Origin: Microcaldota archaeon
GTDB taxonomy: Archaea > Micrarchaeota > Micrarchaeia > Norongarragalinales > UBA10210
DNA length: 6,941 bases
Direction of reading: 5' to 3'
NCBI GenBank assembly: GCA_013331595.1
Contig: DUGE01000038.1
Location: forward strand, 1-6,941
Part shown: one piece after another, positions 1 through 6,175 of the stretch
How the letters are laid out: each line of letters opens with the position of its first letter
Position numbering within the stretch: the stretch's first letter is position 1
The notes under the pieces: model-generated
What the model was told of the DNA's origin: nothing
Databases searched by the model: none
What the model saw: only the letters and a program-made list of their open reading frames with translations
Program-made: the position numbers and the translations under genes

Positions 1-2
1 TT

Positions 3-623
3 AATTATTTACGCAACAGAGCAGTAATTTCAGTAGATGACCGAGGCAGAGTCGTAAAAAGTTTGAAAAAGCGGGTTGTCAACCCGTTTAATTCGAAAAA
101 GAGAGACCGATTCAAAGCGGATTTTTACGCCTGGCAAATTGCCCGGACTCTTTTTCCGCAACATTTTTTGAGGGTTCAGGCGGCCACCTGGCCCAAATTC
201 TTTTTTGGAAGGGCCAGTTGGATTTCTAAATTACATCATTTTGATGAGATTTATGAAGCCTCACGAGAGAAATATTATGCGGACAGACTTAAACGACGCT
301 ATTACTCCCGAGGAGACAATGCTAACACAAAGCACAGCGTCCGGCTAGAAAGCCCAGAAGTTAAAGAATTGATTTCACGCGTTAAAAATGCAGGAATTGA
401 CCCTAACGACCATCCGGTTAACATTGCATTCGAAAATGGCGTTCCCGTTTTTATTGAAATTCAGCGTATTTCACCAACAGGAATTAGAGAGCACGTTGCA
501 AAACCAACTTTTGATGAAAACACCAGGGCAAGAGTGCTTAAGTTGTTAAAACGCTACGAGCAGCTGAAAAGGGAAGGGGCGAGGCGGACTAAGCTTAGAA
601 GGCTCGAGCTTTGGGCACTATAA
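3..623 (+). CDS. 5'-truncated basic protein of unknown function, possibly kinase-fold
   Basis: The reading frame is open from base 3 with no stop, so this gene very likely begins before the window; the TTG at 63 is only the first possible internal start. I do not recognise a family with certainty. The visible ~206 residues are rich in Arg/Lys and aromatic residues, and the C-terminus (about nt 510-620) looks helical and strongly basic. Two stretches recall a protein-kinase-like fold. DHPVNI (nt 408-425) resembles the HPGNI part of the catalytic loop of RIO/aminoglycoside-kinase-like enzymes. About ten residues later VFIEI (nt 447-461) sits where the metal-binding IDF/DFG strand would be, with Glu instead of Asp. 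The usual catalytic Asp position appears to be Asn, so it could be a divergent or inactive member, or the likeness could be chance. A pyrimidine-rich tract (631-643) just after the TAA could help termination. No neighbour points to a role. Confidence 0.6.
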   Translation, partial: NYLRNRAVISVDDRGRVVKSLKKRVVNPFNSKKRDRFKADFYAWQIARTLFPQHFLRVQAATWPKFFFGRASWISKLHHFDEIYEASREKYYADRLKRRYYSRGDNANTKHSVRLESPEVKELISRVKNAGIDPNDHPVNIAFENGVPVFIEIQRISPTGIREHVAKPTFDENTRARVLKLLKRYEQLKREGARRTKLRRLELWAL

Positions 624-658
624 GGATAGTCGTTTCCTTTTCCACTGCTACCCCATAT

Positions 659-675
659 TGTTCTGTCAAAGAACA
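659..675. promoter_or_regulatory. Candidate operator: perfect inverted repeat TGTTCT-n5-AGAACA
   Basis: Two perfect 6-bp arms at 659-664 and 670-675 are separated by 5 bases. The repeat lies 4 bases upstream of the BRE/TATA region of the ATPase gene at 711. The 11-bp centre-to-centre arrangement is what a dimeric helix-turn-helix regulator would contact on one DNA face. Its position just upstream of the TATA box fits an activator or a repressor that blocks TFB/TBP loading. There is no T-run after the second arm, so a terminator hairpin is less likely. The regulator is unknown. Confidence 0.35.
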
Positions 676-690
676 GAAAAGTATATAAAT
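676..690 (+). promoter_or_regulatory. Archaeal BRE/TATA promoter of the AAA ATPase gene
   Basis: A purine-rich BRE-like stretch (676-680, GAAAA) is followed by GTATATAAAT at 681-690. The TATA centre is about 25 bases upstream of the ATG at 711. That spacing places the archaeal transcription start at or next to the start codon, implying a leaderless mRNA. A GGTG at 697-700, ten bases before the ATG, would matter only if transcription started further upstream. Confidence 0.7.
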
Positions 691-710
691 CGTCCTGGTG
701 TAGAACAGTT

Positions 711-1973
711 ATGGAAAGTTCAGCGGTGTTTGAAGAGTGGAACACGTATGCCAAAAGGAAAAAGCTGCTCCCAAGAAAAATAGGCCTTGATTCAATAATC
801 TCTAATGCAAATTCCAAGATAGTCGCCATAACCGGGGTGCGGCGTTGCGGCAAGTCTAGCCTGCTGATGCTGCTAGCCCAAAGGCTTGAACAGGAAGGGA
901 AAAAAGTCGCTTACGTGAATGTTGAGGACAGCCGGATCAAGGATAACTTGGAGGTGCTTGACGAGGCACTGAAATGGTTCGGCGAGGACGGTTTTTTACT
1001 GCTTGACGAAATTACCAGCGCCAGCGACTGGCAGGGCTGGCTTGCAAGAAACCACGAATTGCTCAAAGGCAGGCTTCGGCTTATAGTAAGCTCTTCGCGC
1101 AAGAGCCTCATGACCCCAAGCAAGCCCTTGCGGGGCCGGGTTCTCCCATTGGGAATGTTTCCCCTATCGTTCGGCGAATACCTTTCTTTTAAGGGACTTA
1201 AAGTGGAGAAAACGACTTCCGGAAGAGGACGGCTTGAAAAAGCATTCGCAGAATACATGAAATACGGCGGGTTTCCTGAAGTGGCGCTCGCAAGCGAAGA
1301 AGTGGACAAAATACTGATACTCAACTCTTATTTCAAGGACATTGTCGGCCTTGACGTGGCGGAGGCATCAAAACAGGACGTTGGCACGGTGGAAGCATTT
1401 GGAAAGTACGCTATTCAAGCACCTTATTTTTCCGCGTCAAAATGCCTAAATTTCTTCAAGACAATCGGGTACAAAATCGGAAAAGAAAAACTGCTCGAAC
1501 TGGAACAATACTCACAAGCCAGCTTCCTTTTTTTCTTCACGCCAATTTTTTCCTACAACATCAAGGACAAGTCCCAATACCCTCGCAAGGCTTACTGCGG
1601 CGACACTGGATTCTACTACAGCACCACTGGAAAAATGGATTTTGGAAGGCTGTACGAAAACTTGGCGTTCCTGGAACTCAAGCGCCGCACGCAGGGTGAA
1701 AAGGAACTTTGCTATTGGAAGAGCAAGGAAGGCTTTGAAACGGACATTGTCGTAAAACAAGGCGCGAACGTGAGCGAAGCAATCCAGGTAGTGTACGATT
1801 TGAAGGAAGACAAGACGCTAAAACGGGAGGTGCGAGGCCTAACCGAGTGCTGCAAGGAACTTAAGCCAACAAGGGCAACAATCCTCACAAAAGACGTGAA
1901 GCAAACTAAAACCATTGAAGGAATCAAGATAAATTTTGTCCCGCTAATTGATTGGCTGCAATCTGTGGACTAA
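711..1973 (+). CDS. AAA_14/DUF4143-type archaeal ATPase
   Basis: This is a complete 420-residue P-loop ATPase of the archaeal AAA_14-DUF4143 type. The N-terminal ATPase domain has Walker A GVRRCGKS (residues 42-49) and Walker B FLLLDE (95-100). It also shows a sensor-like strand ending in SSS (123-129) and the family's GR...PLSFGEYL segment (142-158). A linker carries YGGFPE (185-190). The C-terminal DUF4143 half has the YENLAFLEL helix (315-323), YWKS, then FETDIVV (342-348) and IQV (358-360). This is the layout of a PD-(D/E)XK nuclease-like fold: E316/E322, E343/D345 and Q359, although the usual Lys is not clear. The cellular role of this very expanded family is unsettled; DNA- or defence-related roles have been suggested. 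No partner gene is adjacent: it stands alone behind its own TATA box and possible operator and converges on the next gene. ATG 711 is chosen because the TATA box is spaced for a leaderless start there. The family call is firm; the function is open. Confidence 0.9.
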   Translation: MESSAVFEEWNTYAKRKKLLPRKIGLDSIISNANSKIVAITGVRRCGKSSLLMLLAQRLEQEGKKVAYVNVEDSRIKDNLEVLDEALKWFGEDGFLLLDEITSASDWQGWLARNHELLKGRLRLIVSSSRKSLMTPSKPLRGRVLPLGMFPLSFGEYLSFKGLKVEKTTSGRGRLEKAFAEYMKYGGFPEVALASEEVDKILILNSYFKDIVGLDVAEASKQDVGTVEAFGKYAIQAPYFSASKCLNFFKTIGYKIGKEKLLELEQYSQASFLFFFTPIFSYNIKDKSQYPRKAYCGDTGFYYSTTGKMDFGRLYENLAFLELKRRTQGEKELCYWKSKEGFETDIVVKQGANVSEAIQVVYDLKEDKTLKREVRGLTECCKELKPTRATILTKDVKQTKTIEGIKINFVPLIDWLQSVD

Positions 1974-2053
1974 GCCGCGAAAGCTTGCAGGGATAGAAAG
2001 AAGGGAAGGTCGGCGAAAAAGCGCCGTTAGAAAACAGAAGACTAAGCTAAGAC

Positions 2054-2061
2054 AAAAAAAA
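2054..2061 (-). terminator. T8 terminator of the orphan minus-strand gene
   Basis: Eight consecutive A on the plus strand read as TTTTTTTT on the minus strand, starting about 20 bases after the TAA of the 2082-2528 gene. Archaeal RNA polymerase terminates at such oligo-T tracts without needing a hairpin. It supports that gene as a separately terminated unit. No matching T-run exists for the convergent ATPase gene within 1974-2081. Confidence 0.55.
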
Positions 2062-2081
2062 CTGCAGTTACGGTATAGATA

Positions 2082-2528
2082 TTATCTTGGATGCCATGGG
2101 GCACGCGCCTTAACTGCATCGACGCTCACAAAAGGCCTAACGTCCTTGAAACTTGGCTCGACCTCAACCCGTTTGGCTAGCGCCGCAAAAGCAGAAAATA
2201 GTTTATGGTTGCGGCGAGTGTCCTTAAACCTGAATTCTACGCGCCGGTCATCAAGTTCACCGTATGGACGCGACTTTGAATAAGGAGTCGGAAGAAGTCG
2301 CCCCAACATAGAAATGGAACGGTCAACATGATTTTGGAATGTGCGCATTAAACCTTCAGGAACTGAAAACACCAAAAAATGGTCTCCGCGCAATTTAGTG
2401 CGGTCGGCGTAATAAAGCCGAGAGTGGATGATAGGATGTTCTGCCCTCTTCAGGTCAGCAGTGGCATAGTGGTCAGCAAGATAATTAATCGCCGGATGCT
2501 CAATTAATCTTCGACCCATGAAAATCAC
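2082..2528 (-). CDS. Orphan hypothetical protein, 148 aa
   Basis: I do not recognise this protein. It is a basic, apparently soluble polypeptide with no signal peptide, membrane helix or cysteine cluster. Many Arg/His/Tyr residues are spread through the middle, including HPIIHSRLYYADR at about residues 31-43 and RRVEFRFKDTRR at about 94-105. It is preferred over the opposite-strand reading of the same DNA (1948-2283), which is low-complexity Ser/Arg/Leu and overlaps the end of the ATPase gene. Here a TATA-like element lies about 28 bases before the start and a T8 terminator lies just after the stop. The listed start is GTG at 2528, close to the inferred transcription start. An in-frame ATG at 2519 would shorten it by three residues and has a weak GTGAT four bases upstream. 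It follows the PAC2 gene by 40 bases on the same strand, so read-through from that operon is possible, but its own promoter suggests independent expression. Confidence 0.6.
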   Translation of the reverse strand: MIFMGRRLIEHPAINYLADHYATADLKRAEHPIIHSRLYYADRTKLRGDHFLVFSVPEGLMRTFQNHVDRSISMLGRLLPTPYSKSRPYGELDDRRVEFRFKDTRRNHKLFSAFAALAKRVEVEPSFKDVRPFVSVDAVKARAPWHPR

Positions 2529-2551
2529 GCATCAACTACTGGATTTCTCGT

Positions 2552-2567
2552 GTTTTTAATTTTAAGG
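2552..2567 (-). promoter_or_regulatory. TATA-like promoter of the 2082-2528 gene
   Basis: On the minus strand this reads CCTTAAAATTAAAAAC, an AT-rich box immediately after the PAC2 stop codon. Its centre, about 2556, is about 28 bases before the GTG at 2528. That fits a leaderless or near-leaderless transcript. It is the only strongly AT-rich element in the 40-base gap. Confidence 0.45.
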
Positions 2568-2568
2568 T

Positions 2569-3294
2569 CTAACCGTACATCGGGTTTTGTTCCATTTGCT
2601 TGTAGTCCTGGTGGAGGGACTGCATTTTTTCCATCGCGCCTTTCAGCTTGGTTTCAATCTGCTGGCCTTCCTGCAGCAGGGGTTTCGTATCAATCTTGAA
2701 ACCGGCCATGGAGCTCAAGAAGTCTATCAAACGAGCTGCTGACGCTGGGTCAAGAGGCTTGTTCGTTTCAACCATTATGTTTGCGGCGGGAAACTTTTGC
2801 GCAGCACACTCGGCAATAAGCACTCCCGAAACTCCTTGCGTCGCGCCTTCCTTAATCAACTCAACACCCTTTGCCTTAAGCAAATCGCCCATTGCAGGCG
2901 TGGAAGCAATGCCGTGCAGCTTTTCCGAAGGCAATTCAACAGCAATGCCTGCGAGGCTGTAAATCGCCTTGGCTTTCTTGCTCTTCGCAAAGTCAATAAG
3001 CTCACGTGCAAGCGGAAGCACTATTTCCGCGGGAATAACGAATTCCGAGAAAAGCACGAGCATGTTGTGGTCTTCACACGCGTAAATGCGTGCGGGCGAA
3101 ACGGGCTTGTAATCATGAATTGCGGCAATTGGCGGAAAGTGCGTTGATGAGATTGTCCCAACGAGGCGCATGCAAGGCCTTGCGGAGAGAAACGAAGCGG
3201 CAATGGGTCCGACCATTCCAATGCCCGGAAACCCTTCAACTACAATAGGGTTCTTCAAAGTCACTTTTTCAAGCTCGTTAATCTCGACAATCAT
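2569..3294 (-). CDS. PAC2-family proteasome assembly chaperone-like protein with C-terminal HbYX-like tail
   Basis: A complete 241-residue member of the PAC2 family, which includes archaeal PbaA/PbaB and eukaryotic proteasome assembly chaperone 2. The hallmark VVEGFPGIGMVG is at residues 18-29. SLAGI (113-117) and the GVELIKEGATQGVSGVLIAE segment (143-162) correspond to the conserved core, followed by DPASAARLIDFL (182-193). Residues about 205-235 are charged, Gln/Met-rich and probably a coiled helix. The protein ends in Met-Tyr-Gly, which fits the HbYX motif (hydrophobic-Tyr-any) that proteasome activators and Pba chaperones use to dock into pockets of the 20S alpha ring. Docking here is inferred, not shown. 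The ATG at 3294 is supported by a GGTGAT Shine-Dalgarno five bases upstream. The gene follows the secretion membrane subunit by 46 bases on the same strand and is probably cotranscribed. No proteasome subunit gene is in view. Confidence 0.88.
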   Translation of the reverse strand: MIVEINELEKVTLKNPIVVEGFPGIGMVGPIAASFLSARPCMRLVGTISSTHFPPIAAIHDYKPVSPARIYACEDHNMLVLFSEFVIPAEIVLPLARELIDFAKSKKAKAIYSLAGIAVELPSEKLHGIASTPAMGDLLKAKGVELIKEGATQGVSGVLIAECAAQKFPAANIMVETNKPLDPASAARLIDFLSSMAGFKIDTKPLLQEGQQIETKLKGAMEKMQSLHQDYKQMEQNPMYG

Positions 3295-3299
3295 GCAGC

Positions 3300-3305
3300 A
3301 TCACC
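3300..3305 (-). promoter_or_regulatory. Shine-Dalgarno site of the PAC2 gene
   Basis: GGTGAT on the minus strand, five bases before the ATG at 3294, complements the typical archaeal 16S 3' end (ATCACC). It fixes the start and excludes the out-of-frame ATG at 3301. Confidence 0.65.
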
Positions 3306-3340
3306 GCAAACTGGATATTGAGACATAACCGCGAAAGCGA

Positions 3341-4216
3341 TTATATTACTATTGCGCCTTGCAGCAGGTTGAACAAAATGAGTGAAACTACGGCCATGAA
3401 AGCGAAATAAAGAACGGCCTTGCCGGGCTTCGATTCCATGCGCGCAATGAAAACTCCCGCCACCAACGCGAAAACGCCAAGATAAAGTTGATTTGCCCAA
3501 AACACTGTTTCCTGCAAGCCAGGGTTTGAAGGCAAGTCCAGCAGGTTTCCGGCGAAATCCTGCGACAGGGAAGAGGAAATGTTGTAAAGCGAAGCCAAGA
3601 CAAGCGGGACGAGAATGCTCCCTCCTGCAAGCAAAGTGTACTTCTGCAGGGCAAGGGAAGCTGCTGTTTCGCGCGATATTTCCTGGAGGGAATAAACGTC
3701 TTCGGCGATTTGCTTGAACATTCCGCTTGCGTCAGAGCCTGAAGCGTAGGCTTTCAAAAGCAACCCGCAAGCCTTATGCAGCAAGGGCGAAGAATTCCTT
3801 TGCTTTATTTGCAAAAGTGCCTCGCGTAAAGAATGGCCTGCGCGCACTTGCCTTAAGGCAAAGGCAAATTCTTTTCCCAACGGCCCGAAATCGCTTTTGC
3901 CTATGGATTCCAGCATGCGTTCAAAAGGGCTGCCTGAAGGAAATGAAGCGATTTGGAATAAGGCTGAAGGCAAAGCCGCCTCAATTTCAGCCTGCCTTTT
4001 TTCAATTTGATAGTCCTTGTAAAAAACGTAGAGGACGAACGGCATGAACGCGGTTGAGACGACCACCAGGGTTTTGAAGAAAACCGGGGCGTTGAAGTAG
4101 AAAGCTTCTGCTGCCGAGGCCGAGGCTGAAAAGAACAGCAGCAAAGCTAAAAGCTTGTCTTTCTGCAATTGGCCCGCGAAAGCCTGAAAGTCAATGGTGG
4201 AAAGGGAAAAACTCAT
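3341..4216 (-). CDS. T2SSF/TadC-like secretion platform membrane protein (larger subunit)
   Basis: A 291-residue integral membrane protein of the T2SSF (GspF/PilC/TadC/ArlJ) family, the inner-membrane platform on which a pilus or secretion ATPase works. Likely membrane helices are at about 21-37 and 46-66. A cytoplasmic T2SSF helical domain follows at about 75-190, including the ALPSALFQIA...GSPFERMLESI pattern and an AGHSLREALLQI segment at 126-137. Further helices lie at about 193-212, 243-260 and 266-290. Archaeal ArlJ-type platforms usually carry two T2SSF modules in one chain of roughly 500-600 residues; here the modules are split between this gene and the one directly upstream (196 + 291 residues). 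The ATG at 4216 abuts the upstream TAA and has AAAGGTG six bases before it, so the start is secure. The product is expected to pair with the adjacent subunit and the ATPase. The substrate is unknown because no pilin is encoded here. Confidence 0.8.
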   Translation of the reverse strand: MSFSLSTIDFQAFAGQLQKDKLLALLLFFSASASAAEAFYFNAPVFFKTLVVVSTAFMPFVLYVFYKDYQIEKRQAEIEAALPSALFQIASFPSGSPFERMLESIGKSDFGPLGKEFAFALRQVRAGHSLREALLQIKQRNSSPLLHKACGLLLKAYASGSDASGMFKQIAEDVYSLQEISRETAASLALQKYTLLAGGSILVPLVLASLYNISSSLSQDFAGNLLDLPSNPGLQETVFWANQLYLGVFALVAGVFIARMESKPGKAVLYFAFMAVVSLILFNLLQGAIVI

Positions 4217-4807
4217 TTACAACACCTTTGGTTTTGCCTCACTCAAGTAATACAGGACAGTAAAATCCAGGGCGGGAAACAAAACTGCGAAAGCAATCCA
4301 GACGTCCGAGCTTGAGAAAGTGAAATCAAGGAAAACCGAGCCGACGATAACGAAAGCCGAGAACAAGGCAGGCACAATTGTGCTTAGGGTGATGAACATA
4401 AGGCCGAAGAAAGCTTGTTTTGCGGCAAACTCCCTGCTTTTGATGCGCTGCTGCTGCACCAGCTCGTCGGCCAGCTTGCGAATGCCTTGTGAAGCAAAGC
4501 CGTTTTCATAGGAAAAAACAAGCTGGGCAACAGCCCGTTTTACTGCAACACAGTCCGACCGCTGGCCGAAGCGCCTTAGGGCTTCGGGAACCGAAAGGCC
4601 GAGCTTGACATCGCTCGATATTTTCGAGAACTCTTCGCTCAAAACGCCATAGCCAACTGAAGCATTGCGCAAAGATTGTTCAAACGGGGTTTTGAATTGC
4701 AAGTCAACTGCAATGCTGCGCAAAAGCAAGGGCAAATCTCGCTCCATTTCAGCAAGCCTGCGCTTTTGCTTGAATTGCCTGAAAAAATCCGGGAAAACAA
4801 GCATCAT
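4217..4807 (-). CDS. T2SSF/TadC-like secretion platform membrane protein (smaller subunit)
   Basis: A 196-residue protein with one cytoplasmic T2SSF helical domain and a membrane C-terminus. Residues 20-46 (ERDLPLLLRSIAVDL...PFEQSL) and 66-80 (a GLSVPEALRRF segment) match the usual domain layout. They are followed by YENG near 100 and a basic helix. Membrane helices are predicted at about 133-160 and 169-188. Compared with the larger subunit it lacks the two N-terminal helices, so it resembles the first half of an ArlJ/PilC-type protein. The ATG overlaps the ATPase stop by four bases (ATGA), and an immediate second ATG follows. There is no strong Shine-Dalgarno, so translational coupling to the ATPase gene is likely. 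It probably forms a hetero-oligomeric platform with the larger subunit, comparable to bacterial TadB-TadC pairs. Confidence 0.78.
   Translation of the reverse strand: MMLVFPDFFRQFKQKRRLAEMERDLPLLLRSIAVDLQFKTPFEQSLRNASVGYGVLSEEFSKISSDVKLGLSVPEALRRFGQRSDCVAVKRAVAQLVFSYENGFASQGIRKLADELVQQQRIKSREFAAKQAFFGLMFITLSTIVPALFSAFVIVGSVFLDFTFSSSDVWIAFAVLFPALDFTVLYYLSEAKPKVL
4223..4229 (-). promoter_or_regulatory. Shine-Dalgarno site of the larger T2SSF subunit
   Basis: AAAGGTG on the minus strand lies inside the last codons of the smaller subunit, six bases before the ATG at 4216. It supports that start and independent ribosome loading within the operon. Confidence 0.65.
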
Positions 4808-6174
4808 TCTAAAACCACGGCCGGCCGTTCTTTCGAGAAGGCAAAATCCTGCACTTGCTCCGTGAAAGTTTTGAACTCCGTTTCATTGCTCGTTCTTTCC
4901 AAAAACTTTTTCCGCCTGAAAACCTCGTTCCAGAATTCCTTTTCAGTGAAAGAATAATTCTGCAAAACCTTCTGCACCAATCTGCTTTTCCGCAGGAGCG
5001 TTGTTTTTTCCAAAAACCCCGAGCGCGGGTTAAGGTAAAACAAGACGCGCGGTTTTCCGTCCGTGATTTCCGCCAGTTCAGTGACCCTGCGCAATTCCTT
5101 CTGCTCGCGCATGCACTTGTCGAAAAACGAAATGCGCTTTTGCACAAGCACTAAATCAATTGCATTCAAGTCTTCTTGCGCAATGCCGAACGCCCTTAGC
5201 CTCTGCAGGACTTCGGCGGATGAATTTGCGTGCATTGTGAAGCAAGAGCCTTTTGCCTGCCCGGCAAGAAGAGAATCAAACAAGGCGTGCGCTTCATCAC
5301 GCGAACGCACTTCACCTATCACTATTCTATCCGGCCGCATGCGGAGAGTATCCTTCACCAGGTCTTTCATCGTTATCCCGAGCTCGTCGTTGGCAATTAT
5401 TTTCACAACGTGCTCTTGAACGAGGTTAAGCTCGGGAGTTTCTTCAGTGACAACAATCCGCTCGCCAAGGGGAATGAAGGAAAACAATGCGTTGAGAGTG
5501 GTGGTTTTTCCAGAACCGGTGTTTCCTGCAATGCACAGGGAAACGTCGGCAAAAAGAACGGTCCACAGGAATGCAAGCGCGTCGAGAGAGAAAGTGCCGA
5601 GCGAAGCAAGCTGTTTTGCGGTGAAAGGCTGCTTCTTGAATTTGCGGATTGTAAGTTCAACGCCATTGAGGCATATGGGCGCTAAGCTTGCATGCAAACG
5701 CGAACCGTCTGGAAGAAAAGCATTCAAACGGGGGTTTTGAAATGAGACCCTCCGGCCTAGGGGCCGGGCAATCTTGTTTATCGTGTCAACCGCATGCTCT
5801 TGGCTCGTGAACAGGGCGTTGGACTCGAGCCATCCCCGCGAGCGATGGAAAACGAAAATGGGCTTGTTCACGCCAATGACCGAAATTTCTTCCACTTCGT
5901 CATCGGCAAGAATGAAATCGAGTACGCCGAAGCCCTCAACGCATTTTTTCGCAATCGCAACGAGCTTTCCGCCTGCTACCCGCTCAAGGACAATGTTTTT
6001 TTCGCCGCACAGCTCGCGCAAGGCAACTTCCATTTGCACTGACGGGTTTTGCAAAAGCCGTTCGAGCAAAAGGGAAAGTATTCGCTTTTCGCGCGAGCTC
6101 AGTTCAATTGGCTTGATGAAGTACGGCGTTTGCCCTTCAAGCAAATTCCAACCTAAATCAAAATCCTTGTTCAA
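4804..6174 (-). CDS. Type II secretion/type IV pilus-like ATPase (GspE/TadA/VirB11 family)
   Basis: A complete 456-residue secretion ATPase that would power assembly of a pilus-like filament at the membrane platform encoded just downstream. The N-terminal domain (about 80-180) has VLDFILADDEVEEISV and RPLGRRVSFQNPRLNAFLPDG. The RecA-like domain holds Walker A GNTGSGKTT (217-225), an Asp/Glu box VVTEETPEL (241-249), Walker B RIVIGEVR (283-290) and a His box CFTMHANS (311-318). All catalytic elements look intact. AGQAKGS (304-310) replaces the more usual TGH sequence, as I recall for archaeal members. It lacks the long N-terminal extension of bacterial GspE. The start is TTG at 6174: the frame is closed by a TAA at 6187-6189, and AAGGTG lies eight bases upstream of the TTG. 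That site falls within the end of the DUF192 gene, whose stop is one base away. It could serve a pilus, archaellum-like or secretion filament; the missing pilins leave this open. Confidence 0.9.
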   Translation of the reverse strand: MNKDFDLGWNLLEGQTPYFIKPIELSSREKRILSLLLERLLQNPSVQMEVALRELCGEKNIVLERVAGGKLVAIAKKCVEGFGVLDFILADDEVEEISVIGVNKPIFVFHRSRGWLESNALFTSQEHAVDTINKIARPLGRRVSFQNPRLNAFLPDGSRLHASLAPICLNGVELTIRKFKKQPFTAKQLASLGTFSLDALAFLWTVLFADVSLCIAGNTGSGKTTTLNALFSFIPLGERIVVTEETPELNLVQEHVVKIIANDELGITMKDLVKDTLRMRPDRIVIGEVRSRDEAHALFDSLLAGQAKGSCFTMHANSSAEVLQRLRAFGIAQEDLNAIDLVLVQKRISFFDKCMREQKELRRVTELAEITDGKPRVLFYLNPRSGFLEKTTLLRKSRLVQKVLQNYSFTEKEFWNEVFRRKKFLERTSNETEFKTFTEQVQDFAFSKERPAVVLE

Positions 6175-6175
6175 A

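Noticed and set aside
63..65. TTG at 63 as the true start of the first gene
   Set aside because: The same frame is open to the window edge with a protein-like composition and there is no promoter or convincing Shine-Dalgarno, so a start outside the window is more likely.
659..678. Inverted repeat read as a terminator hairpin for the first gene
   Set aside because: The arms are followed by A-rich sequence, not T-rich, on the plus strand, and archaeal termination mostly uses oligo-T tracts; an operator role fits its position better.
554..853. 99-codon minus-strand frame across the 624-710 promoter region
   Set aside because: It runs antisense to the end of the first gene, the TATA box and the start of the ATPase gene, including its Walker A codons; no homology or signals of its own.
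911..1324. 137-codon minus-strand frame inside the AAA ATPase gene
   Set aside because: Ser/Leu-rich antisense shadow over conserved ATPase motifs, with no start signals.
1948..2283. Plus-strand reading frame of 111 codons downstream of the AAA ATPase
   Set aside because: It overlaps the end of the ATPase gene and the minus-strand orphan gene, is low-complexity (Ser/Arg/Lys/Leu), and has no promoter or ribosome site.
247..2430. Shared YYADR stretch in the first gene and the minus-strand orphan, suggesting related proteins
   Set aside because: Only about five residues match and the flanking sequence shows no further similarity, so chance is the simpler explanation.
5230..5685. 151-codon plus-strand frame inside the secretion ATPase gene
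   Set aside because: It lies wholly antisense to the Walker A and Asp-box coding region of a clearly conserved gene; its composition is that of a shadow frame.
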